Shown one piece after another: positions 36,054-44,972 of a stretch of 64,000 nt of DNA. The stretch covers positions 186,001 through 250,000 of the forward strand of contig NZ_QKVK01000002.1 in the NCBI RefSeq assembly GCF_003234965.1. The letters run 5' to 3'. The notes below the pieces were generated by a model. It did not search any database. It was not told the origin of the DNA and saw nothing but the letters and a program-made list of their open reading frames with translations. Numbering within the stretch: position 1 is the first letter of the stretch; each line of letters opens with the position of its first letter. The translations under genes were made by a program, and so were the position numbers. The DNA is from Aestuariivirga litoralis (GTDB lineage Bacteria; Pseudomonadota; Alphaproteobacteria; Rhizobiales; Aestuariivirgaceae).

Positions 36054-36091
36054 AGGCTGGTTCAGCCGCAGATTGAAGTAATTTGCAGCCC

Positions 36092-36697
36092 TCAGCGAAG
36101 TCCGTCTTCTCCTTTTATTTCAGAGACTTGCAGGCCACCAACGCGGGGCAGCGGGCGGCCGCCGGTGGTGACGGCGACCGCAACCACGATCTCGTTTGCA
36201 CGCGGAGCGTCAGTGACGCGGACCTCCATTCCGTCGAAATGGCTCCTGACGAAGGCGGCGTCCTTGTGGCCGAGCGGAATGTCCAGCACCACCCCCATGC
36301 CGCCGCGCTTCTTGGAGGACGGGATCAGGGCGGCGCCCCTGCCCAGCACCTTGCGGAACGGCGCGCCGAGCTTGGGGTGGAGGATGGCGGCTGCATGTTC
36401 GAGCTCGCCGTTCTCGCCCACCGCAGCGGCCTTGCCGTAGCTTTCGACATGGATTTCGTTGCCATTCGGTGTGCCGCCGATGCTGCCCAGTGCGGCAACC
36501 GCACGCTCCGCCAGGAGTTGCCCAAGCTCCTCGCCGATGTCGATCAGCTCGGTGAGGTCCTCCTGGTAGCGGCCGGCGAAGGGGTTGGCGATGACGGCAA
36601 TGGCAGCCGCCCGGCGGATGGGGGGTGTGACCTGCCGGTCCTGCTCGGTGAGCACTTCGTCCACCACGGTCATGATCTTGCGGATCTTCGCCTTCAT
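36092..36697 (-). CDS. Amino acid synthesis family protein (DUF1185), copy 1
   Basis: A 201-residue protein of PF06684 (DUF1185, 'amino acid synthesis'). It shares with the neighbour the pattern VIANPFAGRY...ELGQLLAERAVAALG, YGKAAAVGENGELEHAAAI, VRSHFDGMEVRVTDAPRANE. A structure of a Bordetella member has a chorismate-mutase-like fold, but the reaction is unknown. The ATG at 36697 overlaps the stop of its paralogue (ATGA). It is the last gene of a five-gene operon. The 150 bp after it belong to the XRE regulator promoter. Confidence 0.87.
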   Translation of the reverse strand: MKAKIRKIMTVVDEVLTEQDRQVTPPIRRAAAIAVIANPFAGRYQEDLTELIDIGEELGQLLAERAVAALGSIGGTPNGNEIHVESYGKAAAVGENGELEHAAAILHPKLGAPFRKVLGRGAALIPSSKKRGGMGVVLDIPLGHKDAAFVRSHFDGMEVRVTDAPRANEIVVAVAVTTGGRPLPRVGGLQVSEIKGEDGLR

Positions 36698-37278
36698 CGC
36701 AGTCCATCCTCTCCCCTGATCTCGGCCGCCGCCAGCCCGCCCGCCCGGGCATGGACGCGCGGGCCTGTTGTCATGACCAGGCCCAGCACCAGCTCGTTGG
36801 CGCGCGGGGCATCGGTGATGCCAGCCTCGACCGAGTCGAAATGGCTCCTCACATAGGAGGCGTTGATGTGGGTGACCGGAATGTCGAGCCTCGTGCCGGG
36901 GCCGCCGACCTTCTTGGCGGAGGGTACGATGGCCTTGGCGCCACCCAGCACCTCGCGCATGGAATAGCCGCCGGGGGCGTGCCACAGGGCGGCATGTTCC
37001 AACTCGCCCGCCTCGCCGGTGATGGAGCCCTTGCCATATCCCTCGATCGATTTCGGGTCGCCGCCCAGCGCGGCGAGCAGGCGGCGGGCCATCTCGAGGC
37101 CCAGCGGCTTCAGGTCTTCCATGAAGGGCAGTATGTCGGTGTGGTACTGCCCGGCATAGGGGTTCTCGACCACGGCGAGGATCAGCCCGCGCTTCGGGGG
37201 CACCGCGGCGGGCGGACCGCCCTCATGGAAGATCTCCTCGACCGAGACGAGGAACTTCCTCACTTTCACTTGACCCAT
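36694..37278 (-). CDS. Amino acid synthesis family protein (DUF1185), copy 2
   Basis: A 194-residue paralogue of the next gene with the same core: AVVENPYAGQYHTDIL, YGKGSITGEAGELEHAALWH, HINASYVRSHFDSVEAGITDAPRANELVLGLV. Both end in EIRGEDGLR or EIKGEDGLR, so the pair probably arose by duplication and may form a hetero-oligomer (inference). The ATG at 37278 has a strong GGGAGG five bases ahead. It starts inside the UPF0280 gene, which ends at 37223, an overlap of 56 bp. Confidence 0.87.
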   Translation of the reverse strand: MGQVKVRKFLVSVEEIFHEGGPPAAVPPKRGLILAVVENPYAGQYHTDILPFMEDLKPLGLEMARRLLAALGGDPKSIEGYGKGSITGEAGELEHAALWHAPGGYSMREVLGGAKAIVPSAKKVGGPGTRLDIPVTHINASYVRSHFDSVEAGITDAPRANELVLGLVMTTGPRVHARAGGLAAAEIRGEDGLR

Positions 37279-38110
37279 CGATCCTCCCAAGCGTGCGGGT
37301 CTCCCCCGCGAGATGCAGCGCCGCGGCGATGATGCGCCCCTCGGCCAGCAATGTTCCGGCGAAGGCTACACCAGCCGCGAGGGCGGCGGCAATTTCATCG
37401 CGCGTGAGGGGCCCCACGGCACGGGTGACGAGGCGCGAGCCAAGGTCGCTGTCGGGCTGGAGCGCGACGGCGGGCACGCGGGTGACGGCGGGGTGGGCGG
37501 TGAGGTCCACCGCATTGGCGACGAGGGTTGCCGCGGCATCGGCCTCGGAGGGCCGGGCCGCCAGCACGGTGACGGCATCGGCGATGCCGAGCGAGAAGGA
37601 GCGCCCGCGCCAGCCGCTGGTGGCGATGCCGCGCACCGGGCCGGCGGCGGCAATGCGGGCGGTGGAAAACAGCGATGGCCGGTCGGGCCGGTCCACCAGC
37701 CCCACCTCGAAGGACTGGCCCGCGGCAAGATGGAGCGCGATGTCGCCGCCGTTGTTGACGAAGGCGCGGGTGATCGGGGCCGCCCCGCACATGGCGGCCA
37801 GCACTTCCTCCGCCACGCTGCCGGCCACGGCGGCCATGGGGGTGATGAAGGCGTGAGGCGCCAGCGCCAGTGTGGCACGCCACATGCGCCGGGCAACCGG
37901 GCCTGAGGGCTCCGGCCCCGCCGGCTGGCGCAGCAAGGGCAACTCGGCACAAAGCTCGTCCAGCACGGTGGCAAAGCGGGCATGGGCGGCGGCATAGGCC
38001 AGCCCGACGCTCTCCGCCTCGCCGTCGGCACCGATGATGAGGTCGATGGGGCCGTCACTGAGGTGCAGCCTGCGGCCATCCGGCAGCATGCGCGCCTGCA
38101 GGCGGGTCAT
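37223..38110 (-). CDS. UPF0280 family protein
   Basis: A 295-residue protein of UPF0280 (ApbE-like fold). It shows RRLHLSDGPIDLII at the N-terminus, the MAAVAGSVAEEVLAAM helix, the FVNNGGDIALHL strand and RGIATSGWRGRSFSLGIADA, which are the hallmarks of the family. UPF0280 genes are often found with 6-hydroxynicotinate reductase-type genes or flavin enzymes, and a role in flavin transfer or cofactor repair is only conjectured. It overlaps the Mo-hydroxylase gene by four bases (ATGA) and the downstream DUF1185 gene by 56. Confidence 0.87.
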   Translation of the reverse strand: MTRLQARMLPDGRRLHLSDGPIDLIIGADGEAESVGLAYAAAHARFATVLDELCAELPLLRQPAGPEPSGPVARRMWRATLALAPHAFITPMAAVAGSVAEEVLAAMCGAAPITRAFVNNGGDIALHLAAGQSFEVGLVDRPDRPSLFSTARIAAAGPVRGIATSGWRGRSFSLGIADAVTVLAARPSEADAAATLVANAVDLTAHPAVTRVPAVALQPDSDLGSRLVTRAVGPLTRDEIAAALAAGVAFAGTLLAEGRIIAAALHLAGETRTLGRIDGSSESEEVPRLGRGDLP

Positions 38111-40836
38111 GCGATGCGCGCCTTCAGCGCCGCGAGCACGCGGTCTGGCGTGGCCGGAACCTGCATGAGGCGCGCACCCGTGGCATGGTGGATGGCGTTG
38201 AGGATGGCCGGGGCGGTGGGGATCAGCGCCTGCTCGCCGATGCCCTTGGCGCCGAAGGGGCCAGCGGACGAGGCGCGCTCGACGAGGATCGATTCGATGG
38301 GCGGCACGTCGCCGATCGTCGGGATCAGGTAGTCATGCAGGTTCTCACCACGGCCCGGGGTGAATTCCTCCATCAGCGCCATGCCGATGCCCTGCGCCAC
38401 GCCGCCTTCGATCTGGCCCTCGACCAGGATCGGGTTGATGGCGCGGCCCACGTCATGCGCGGCGACAATGCGCAGCACGCGGACGCGGCCCAGCCGCGTG
38501 TCGACCTCGACCTCGGCCAGATGGGCGCCATAGCCATAGACGGCATAGGGTTTGCCCTGGCCATGGCCATCGAGCGGCGACGTCGGCGGATCGAATGTTT
38601 CCTCCGTACACTGAACATAGCCATGGGCATCGCGCGGCAGGGCAGCGAGATCGACGCTGCGGACCACCGTGTCCTCACGCACCACGAGCCTGCCATGCTC
38701 GAGCGACAGCATGGCCCCCTCGCCCGCATTGGCCAGCCGCAGCAGCCTGTGGCGCAGCGCGCGGCCCGCCCGCTCGGCTGCCGTGCCGGTGACGAAGGTC
38801 TGGCGCGAGGCGGAGGTCTTGCCGCAATCGGGCGTGAGGTCCGTATCCGGCGAGACGAGATCGATGAGGGCGAGCGGCAGGCCCACGGCATCGGCCGCGA
38901 TCTGGGCGATCACCGTGTTGGCGCCCTGCCCGATGTCGACCGCGCCCTGGTGCAGCGACAGGCGGCCATCGGGCTTCAACCCGAGGCGGATGGTTGAGGG
39001 GTTGGGCAGCGAGGTGTTGCCGCAGCCATAGAACATGCCGGCGACGCCGACGCCGCGCTTCACGCGCTTGGCCGTGCGGTTGAAATCCTCCGCCGCGCGG
39101 CGCAGCGCCTGCCAGTGCGGCTTCAGCGCCTCGAAGCAATCACGGATGCCAACGCCATCGCCCATCACCTGGCCCGTCACCGTGGGCGCCGTGTCGGTCA
39201 AGGCATTGCGGATGCGGAAGTCGAGCGCGTCGAGGCCGAGCCTTTCGGCCAGCATGTCCAGCATCTGCTCCTGCGCCACCACGGTCTGCGGCACGCCGAA
39301 GCCGCGGAAGGCGCCGGAGGGCACGCAATGGGTGAGCACGGCGCGGGTGTTGGCGCGGTAGTTGGGCACGACATAGGGGCCCGAGGCATGCACCGGCACG
39401 CGGTTCGCCACCGTGGGACCCCAGGAGGAATAGGCCCCGGTGTTGAAGTCGCCCTCGAAATCCATGGCCAGCAACTGGCCGTCGCGCGTCGCTGCCATTT
39501 TCGAGCGCATGATGGCGGGGTGGCGCTTGGTGGTGGATTGCAGCGATTCCGGCCGCGTGTAGACCATGGCGGCGGGCCGCCCGGTGAGCCAGGCAGCAAG
39601 CGCCACATAGGGCTGCACCGAGAGATCGAGCTTGGAGCCGAAGCCGCCGCCGCAGGCGGAGGGAATGATGCGGATCGCCTCCGGCGCGAGGCCCATGATG
39701 GCGGCGGTATCGTCGCGGTCCATGTAGGGTGCCTGGGTGGAGGCGGTGATCTCGATCCTGTCACCCACGCGCCGCGCCCAGCCGGCCTCCGGCTCGATAT
39801 AGGCATGTTCCACGAAGGCGGTTACGAACGTGCCTTCGACGGTGACGGCACCGCCGTTCAGGGCGGCCTGCACATCGCCCGTCTCGACATGGCCGCGCAC
39901 GAGGATGTTGCCGGGGCGCCTGGCCTGCAGCTGCGGGGCTGCCGGATCGAGCGCGGCGGCGATGGTGAGCACCGGTTCGCGCTCCTCCCACATCACGGGG
40001 AAGGTTGCGAGGTCGAGCGCCGCGATGACGCTGCGCTCGCCCACCAAGGCCGCGACGGCCTCGCCGCGGAAATGCGCTTCATCCTCGGCGAAGACCGGCT
40101 GGTCGGCAAAGGGCGGAATGACGCCGAAGATGTTGCGGCCGGGAATGTCCTTCGCGGTCAGCACACGGATGACCCCCGGATGGGCCGCGATGAAGCCGTC
40201 AATGTCGCCGAAGCGGAAGCCGGCACGGTGGTGCGGCGAACGGATGGCCCGCACCCAGAGTGCATCCGGCGGAATGGCATCGGCGCCATAGGCCTCGGTG
40301 CCGGCGATCTTGGGAACGCCATCGAGCCTCGCGATGCGGGCGCCCACGGCGTGGCCCTGTTCCGGCCGCGGCGTGGTGTCGATGCGCCCCAGGGCTGCGT
40401 CTTCCACCGCGTCGATGATCTTGGCATAGCCGGTGCAGCGGCAGAGCACGCCACCCAGTGCATCGGCGATCTCGTGCCGCGTGGGCTGTGCCGCACGCTC
40501 CAGCAGCGCCAGTGCCGCCACCAACATGCCGGGCGTGCAGATGCCGCACTGCGCGGCCCCGCGGGCAAGGAAGGCCTGCTGCAGCAGGCGGCCGCGCGGC
40601 GAGGCTTTCAGGCCCTCCACCGTGGTGATGCGTGCAGCCTCGGCCTGGGCCGCCGGCACGAGGCAGGCGCAGGCGGGCTCGCCGTCGATGAGCACGGTGC
40701 AGGCGCCGCAGTCGCCCGCGTCACAGCCGCTCTTGGTGCCCTTGTGGTTCAGGTGATCGCGCAGCACGTCGCTGAGGCGCGTGGCGGGTGCGGCCTCGCA
40801 ATGGACGGGAGTGCCATTCAGCTCGAATGAGATCAT
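38107..40836 (-). CDS. Molybdopterin hydroxylase with fused 2Fe-2S domains (xanthine oxidase family)
   Basis: A 909-residue protein joining two modules that are usually separate. Residues 1-160 hold two 2Fe-2S centres (GCDAGDCGACTV and a second set in CGICTPGM...CRCTGY). Residues 180-900 are the Mo-binding domain, with AYIEPE, RGFGVPQTV and the catalytic Glu in FGAKGIGEQA. It hydroxylates a carbon next to nitrogen or an aldehyde. Its sequence is distinct from XdhB in this window, so the substrate is not simply xanthine. Together with the FAD subunit downstream-coupled gene (40833-41663) it makes a complete enzyme. The substrate is unknown. Confidence 0.9.
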   Translation of the reverse strand: MISFELNGTPVHCEAAPATRLSDVLRDHLNHKGTKSGCDAGDCGACTVLIDGEPACACLVPAAQAEAARITTVEGLKASPRGRLLQQAFLARGAAQCGICTPGMLVAALALLERAAQPTRHEIADALGGVLCRCTGYAKIIDAVEDAALGRIDTTPRPEQGHAVGARIARLDGVPKIAGTEAYGADAIPPDALWVRAIRSPHHRAGFRFGDIDGFIAAHPGVIRVLTAKDIPGRNIFGVIPPFADQPVFAEDEAHFRGEAVAALVGERSVIAALDLATFPVMWEEREPVLTIAAALDPAAPQLQARRPGNILVRGHVETGDVQAALNGGAVTVEGTFVTAFVEHAYIEPEAGWARRVGDRIEITASTQAPYMDRDDTAAIMGLAPEAIRIIPSACGGGFGSKLDLSVQPYVALAAWLTGRPAAMVYTRPESLQSTTKRHPAIMRSKMAATRDGQLLAMDFEGDFNTGAYSSWGPTVANRVPVHASGPYVVPNYRANTRAVLTHCVPSGAFRGFGVPQTVVAQEQMLDMLAERLGLDALDFRIRNALTDTAPTVTGQVMGDGVGIRDCFEALKPHWQALRRAAEDFNRTAKRVKRGVGVAGMFYGCGNTSLPNPSTIRLGLKPDGRLSLHQGAVDIGQGANTVIAQIAADAVGLPLALIDLVSPDTDLTPDCGKTSASRQTFVTGTAAERAGRALRHRLLRLANAGEGAMLSLEHGRLVVREDTVVRSVDLAALPRDAHGYVQCTEETFDPPTSPLDGHGQGKPYAVYGYGAHLAEVEVDTRLGRVRVLRIVAAHDVGRAINPILVEGQIEGGVAQGIGMALMEEFTPGRGENLHDYLIPTIGDVPPIESILVERASSAGPFGAKGIGEQALIPTAPAILNAIHHATGARLMQVPATPDRVLAALKARIA

Positions 40837-41663
40837 GCTGCCCCCGCCGCCATGTCCAGTGCCTCGCCGATGGCGGAGAGGGCGGCCTCCAGCCGGTAGG
40901 CCGCCGTGGCGCGCACGTCATCGATGGGGGACAGGCCAAGGAGATGGCGCGGCGCCACGAGGGCCGACGGCGTGCCGGCAAGGCCGCGCAGGTCGGCCTC
41001 GAGCTCCGGCAGCCTCTGCGCCACGGGCGATGCGGCGCCGACGGCCACGGCGGCACGCAGGATGCGGCCCCCGGCATCCTTTTCCACCACCGCCGCCGCC
41101 ATGAGGATGGAGATCACCAGGTAGCGCCGCGCGCCGAGCTTGACGAAACCCGCTCGCGCCGCGGGCGAAGGCTTCGGCACCAGCACGGCGGTGACGATCT
41201 CGCCCGGCGCCAGCGCGGTGCGGCGATAGCCGGTGATGAAGGCGGAAAGCGGCAGCACCCGCCTGCCGCCTTGTGCTGCAAGTTCGACCCGCGCATCGAG
41301 GCTCAGCAGCGGCGGCACGCCATCGGCGGCGGGCGAGGCGTTGCACAGATTTCCGGCAATGGTGCCGCGGTTCTGGATCTGCACCGATCCGACCTCGCGC
41401 GCCGCGGCCTTCAGGCCGTCGAAAGCCGCTGGCAAGGGGGCGCGCAGGATATCCGACCAGGTGGTGGCCGCGCCGAAGCGGAACACATCACCCGCATCGC
41501 CGATTCCGCGCAGGCCCTCGATGCGTGACAGGTCCACCAGCGGGCGGGACAGCGGCCTTCCCACATGGGCGGGATAGACATCGGTGCCGCCGCAGACCGC
41601 CAATGCCCCTTCGGCGGCCATGGCGCGCGTTGCTTCCTCGATCGTCCTCGGCCGGGCATACAC
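40833..41663 (-). CDS. FAD-binding subunit of Mo-hydroxylase (CoxM/XdhA-FAD type)
   Basis: A 276-residue FAD-binding protein of the CO dehydrogenase medium-subunit family. FAD contacts are visible in AVCGGTDVYPAH, GTIAGNLCNASPAADG and the later YLVISILMAAAV. I chose the GTG at 41663 because it has AAGGAA at a good distance and gives the family start (YARPRTIEEA); the ATG at 41765 would add 34 residues without support. It is the first gene of a five-gene operon with overlaps at every junction. It diverges from the cyclase gene. Confidence 0.87.
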   Translation of the reverse strand: MYARPRTIEEATRAMAAEGALAVCGGTDVYPAHVGRPLSRPLVDLSRIEGLRGIGDAGDVFRFGAATTWSDILRAPLPAAFDGLKAAAREVGSVQIQNRGTIAGNLCNASPAADGVPPLLSLDARVELAAQGGRRVLPLSAFITGYRRTALAPGEIVTAVLVPKPSPAARAGFVKLGARRYLVISILMAAAVVEKDAGGRILRAAVAVGAASPVAQRLPELEADLRGLAGTPSALVAPRHLLGLSPIDDVRATAAYRLEAALSAIGEALDMAAGAA

Positions 41664-41766
41664 GCCTGCGTTTCCTTGCTTGATCCTTGGGCAGATTGTG
41701 TGGCCCGGCCCTGACCCTGTCAAGGACGGGAGGCTGCTACAACCCGATTCATCATGCGAAATCAAA

Positions 41767-41795
41767 TTGCTAAGATCGTTCCTTCACCGTAACTT
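41767..41795 (+). promoter_or_regulatory. Candidate promoter for the cyclase gene
   Basis: TTGCTA (41767-41772) and TAACTT (41790-41795) are separated by 17 bases and lie about 36 bases before the cyclase start codon at 41832, in the divergent gap with the FAD-subunit gene. The hexamers are partial matches. Confidence 0.33.
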
Positions 41796-41831
41796 GTTCG
41801 CTTACAGTGAATCCCAGCGGAGTTGGCCCAC

Positions 41832-43679
41832 TTGGAACGGCGCCTCACGACCATTCTTTCGGCCGATGTCGCGGGCTATTCGCGGCTGATGGAGCGCGAC
41901 GAGGCGGGCACGCTGGCGGAGCTGATGGAACGCCAGACCGCCATCATCAACCCGCTGATCGACCGCGGCGGCGGGCGCATCGTGAAGACGCTGGGCGATG
42001 GCTTCCTTGCCGAGTTCGGCAGCCCGGTCAATGCCGTGACCTTCGCGGTGGACATGCAGCAGGCGTCCGAGGCGCGCAACGCCAACCTGCCGGAAGACCG
42101 GCGCATGAGCTTCCGCATCGGCATCAACCTCTCGGATGTGATCGTCGAGCAGAACGATGTGTTCGGCGAGGGCGTGAACGTGGCGACAAGGCTGCAGGCG
42201 GTGGCGGAACCGGGCAGCGTGTTCATTTCCGACAGCCTCCACCAGCAGGTGGAGCGCCAGCTGCCGTTCAACTTCGAGAATGCCGGAAAGCGGCAGCTGA
42301 AGGACACCTCCGGCCTCACCCAGGCCTGGCGCGTGGCGGGCAGCAGCACCCACGGGCACGGGCGGCGACGCGGCGGCGACGGGCACCAGGCCTCGATCGC
42401 GGTGCTGCCCTTCGTCAACATGTCGGGCGACCCGGAGCAGGATTATTTCAGCGACGGCATCACCGAGGACATCATCACCGATCTCTCCAAGATCTCCGCC
42501 CTCTTCGTGGTCTCGCGCAACACCGCCTTCACCTACAAGGGCACGACCGAGGACCTCGACCGCGTGGCCTCGAGGCTCGGGGTGCAATACCTGCTCGAGG
42601 GCAGCGTGCGGAAGGTCAATGACCGGGTGCGCATCACCGCGCAGCTGATCGACGGGCGCACCAACGGGCACGTGTGGGCCGAGCGCTATGACCGCAAGTT
42701 CGAGGACATCTTCGAACTGCAGGACGACATCTCGCATGCCATCGTCGACGCGCTGCGCCTCAAGATGCTGCCCAACGAGCGCGAGACGATCACCCAGCGC
42801 GCCACCTACAACAGCGAGGCCTATCGCTTCTACCTGATGGGGCGGAGCTTCTTCCACCGTGGCCACACGCGGCGCTTCCTCAGGCTGGCGAAGCAGATGT
42901 TCCAGCGCGCACTCGACCTCGAGCCGGACTACGCGGCGGCCCATGCCGGGATTGCCGACTGCAACTCGCATCTCCTCGACGCCGGCGATACCTCGATCAC
43001 GACGAACGAGATCTTCGAGCAGAGCGAGCGGGCGCTGGCGATCGATGCCAACCTGGCGGAGGCCCATGCCTCGAAGGGCCTCGCCCTCTACACGGCGGGC
43101 CGCTACGAGGAGGCGGAGGCCAATTTCGAGCGCGCCATCGCGCTGAAGCCGGACCTGTTCGAGGCCTATTTCTTCTATGGCCGCAACTGTTTCAACCGCG
43201 GGCAATATGGCAAGGCGGCAGAGCTGTTCGGCAAGGCGGCGGAGCTGAAGAGCGACGACTTCCGCTCGCTCGGCCTGCAGTCCATGTGCTTCCAGTCGCT
43301 CGGGCGGCTGGACGAGATGCGCAGCTCCGCCAAGGCGGCGCTGGCGCGCACCGAGGCCGCCGTGGCCGAGCGGCCCGACGATGCCGATGCCCTGGCCTTC
43401 GGCGCGGGGCTGCTGGCGGCGCTGGGCGAGAGCGACCGCACGCGCGACTGGGCGGAGCGCGCCTCGATCATCGAGCCCGATGATTTCTACATGCACTACA
43501 ATATCGCCTGCGCCTTCGCGATCCTGGGCGAGAAGGAGCTGGCGCTCGACCGGCTGGAGCGCATCATGGGGCCCACGACGCTGCGCTCGCTGCAGGAGTT
43601 CATGCTGCATGACAGCGACCTCGACGTGCTGCGCGAGCACCCGCGCTTCGCCGAGATCCTGAAGAAGCTTGGAGACTGA
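41832..43679 (+). CDS. Class III adenylate/guanylate cyclase with TolB-like and TPR domains
   Basis: A 615-residue protein. The N-terminal cyclase domain (residues 1-170) has both metal Asp residues (LSADVAGYSRLM and KTLGDGFLAEF) and the transition-state Asn-Arg pair in EGVNVATRLQAVAEPG, so it should be active. A TolB-N-like region (SIAVLPFVNMSGDPEQDYFS) follows, then about six TPR repeats (to the end). No membrane segment is obvious. The start is likely the TTG at 41832 (LERRLTTILSA), with GGAG nine bases ahead. Proteins of this type are plentiful in Rhizobiales; signals and targets are unknown. Confidence 0.87.
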   Translation: MERRLTTILSADVAGYSRLMERDEAGTLAELMERQTAIINPLIDRGGGRIVKTLGDGFLAEFGSPVNAVTFAVDMQQASEARNANLPEDRRMSFRIGINLSDVIVEQNDVFGEGVNVATRLQAVAEPGSVFISDSLHQQVERQLPFNFENAGKRQLKDTSGLTQAWRVAGSSTHGHGRRRGGDGHQASIAVLPFVNMSGDPEQDYFSDGITEDIITDLSKISALFVVSRNTAFTYKGTTEDLDRVASRLGVQYLLEGSVRKVNDRVRITAQLIDGRTNGHVWAERYDRKFEDIFELQDDISHAIVDALRLKMLPNERETITQRATYNSEAYRFYLMGRSFFHRGHTRRFLRLAKQMFQRALDLEPDYAAAHAGIADCNSHLLDAGDTSITTNEIFEQSERALAIDANLAEAHASKGLALYTAGRYEEAEANFERAIALKPDLFEAYFFYGRNCFNRGQYGKAAELFGKAAELKSDDFRSLGLQSMCFQSLGRLDEMRSSAKAALARTEAAVAERPDDADALAFGAGLLAALGESDRTRDWAERASIIEPDDFYMHYNIACAFAILGEKELALDRLERIMGPTTLRSLQEFMLHDSDLDVLREHPRFAEILKKLGD

Positions 43680-43681
43680 GC

Positions 43682-44461
43682 ATGACGGACTTCGACGCCG
43701 CGGCGAGCCTGCTGCTGCGCAACTGGGCGGCCACGACGCGCATCGTGGAACTGCCGGAAGCGATGCGACCCCGGACGCGCGCCGAAGGCTATGAGGCCGC
43801 CGCGGCAGTGGCGGCAGCGAGCGGCAGTGCCGTCGCCGGATGGAAGATTGCCGCCACCAGCGAGGCCGGGCAGAAGCACATCAATGTCGACGGGCCCATC
43901 ATCGGGCGCATCCTGACGAGCCGGCTGTTGCCGCAGGAATCCGCGGTGACGCTGGGGGACAACATCATGCGCGTGGCGGAAGCCGAATTCGCCTTCGGCT
44001 TCGCGAAGGACCTGCCCCCGCGCGACCAGCCCTATTCGCAGGCGGAAGCGCTCGATGCAGTGGGTTCGCTGCACCTGTCGATCGAGGTGCCCGACAGCCG
44101 TTACCAGGACTTCACCAGGGTGGGAGCCGCGCAGCTCATCGCCGACACGGCCTGCGCATCATGGCTGGTGCTCGGGCCCGCGGTGGACCGCCCGTGGCGG
44201 GAGCTCGATCTTTCGGCCCATGCTGTGAAAGGATTACTGAACAGCGCGGTGAAGGCCGAGGGTACGGGCGAGGCCGTGCTGGGCGATCCGAAGAGGGCGC
44301 TGACCTGGTTCGTCAACGAGGCCGCCACCTATTGCGGCGGGGTAAAGGCGGGTCAGTTCGTCACCACCGGCACCTGCATCGTGCCCATGGCAGTGGCGCC
44401 GGGTGACGAGGTGACGGTGGATTATGGCGTGCTCGGCACCATCTCCTGCCGGATCATCTGA
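43682..44461 (+). CDS. 2-keto-4-pentenoate hydratase-like protein (FAH superfamily)
   Basis: A 259-residue protein in the 2-oxopent-4-enoate hydratase/decarboxylase (FAH) superfamily. Typical segments are VAGWKIAATSEAGQ, the metal Glu pair in RVAEAEFAFGF, LHLSIEVPDSRY and TTGTCIVPMAVAPGDEV. It starts two bases after the cyclase stop (TGAGCATG) and its stop overlaps allA (TGATG). Members act in aromatic meta-cleavage routes; being next to allA, it may instead act on a purine or ureide derivative (inference). Confidence 0.85.
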   Translation: MTDFDAAASLLLRNWAATTRIVELPEAMRPRTRAEGYEAAAAVAAASGSAVAGWKIAATSEAGQKHINVDGPIIGRILTSRLLPQESAVTLGDNIMRVAEAEFAFGFAKDLPPRDQPYSQAEALDAVGSLHLSIEVPDSRYQDFTRVGAAQLIADTACASWLVLGPAVDRPWRELDLSAHAVKGLLNSAVKAEGTGEAVLGDPKRALTWFVNEAATYCGGVKAGQFVTTGTCIVPMAVAPGDEVTVDYGVLGTISCRII

Positions 44462-44952
44462 TGACGCGCATATTCCCAGAGCCCCTGACGCGCGAGGCCT
44501 TCCGCCCCTTCGGCGAGGTGATCGAGATGGCGGGCGCGGCGCACTACACCATCAACCAGGGCTTCACCGAGCGCTTCAACGATCTCGCCTTCGCCGACGT
44601 GGCGATGGAGGGCGGCGCCACCAATGTCAGCCTGTTCCTCGGCCAGCCGCGGCCGGCACCCATCGAGATCAGGCTCATGGAGCGCCACCCGCTGGGGTCA
44701 CAGGCCTTCATTCCGCTGCAGGACCGGCCCTGGCTGGTGCTGGTGGCGGGGGACGTGCATGACGCCGCCAGCTACCGCGCCTTCACCTGCACAGGCCAAC
44801 AGGGCGTCAATTATGCGCGGAACGTCTGGCACCATCCGCTGCTGGTGCTCGATGCCGACAGCCGCTTCCTGATCATCGACAGGAAGGGGCCGGGGAACAA
44901 TCTGGAAGAGGTGTGGTTCGCAGAAGACAAGGTGCTCGGGCTGTCGGTCTGA
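44461..44952 (+). CDS. allA: Ureidoglycolate lyase AllA
   Basis: A 163-residue ureidoglycolate lyase, which releases urea and glyoxylate in the last steps of allantoin breakdown. The N-terminus EPLTREAFRPFGEVIE, then LMERHPLGSQAFIPL, RPWLVLVAGD and the GVNYARNVWHHPLL segment are clear family features. It overlaps the hydratase gene by one base, so both are co-translated. It converges with guaD across a repeat. It fits the purine-degrading genes on the other strand. Confidence 0.92.
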   Translation: MTRIFPEPLTREAFRPFGEVIEMAGAAHYTINQGFTERFNDLAFADVAMEGGATNVSLFLGQPRPAPIEIRLMERHPLGSQAFIPLQDRPWLVLVAGDVHDAASYRAFTCTGQQGVNYARNVWHHPLLVLDADSRFLIIDRKGPGNNLEEVWFAEDKVLGLSV

Positions 44953-44972
44953 GAACATTGCTTTCCAAACCC

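Noticed and set aside
39115-40830. Long plus-strand frame opposite the Mo-hydroxylase
   Set aside because: Antisense frame; the 2Fe-2S and Mo motifs are all on the minus strand.
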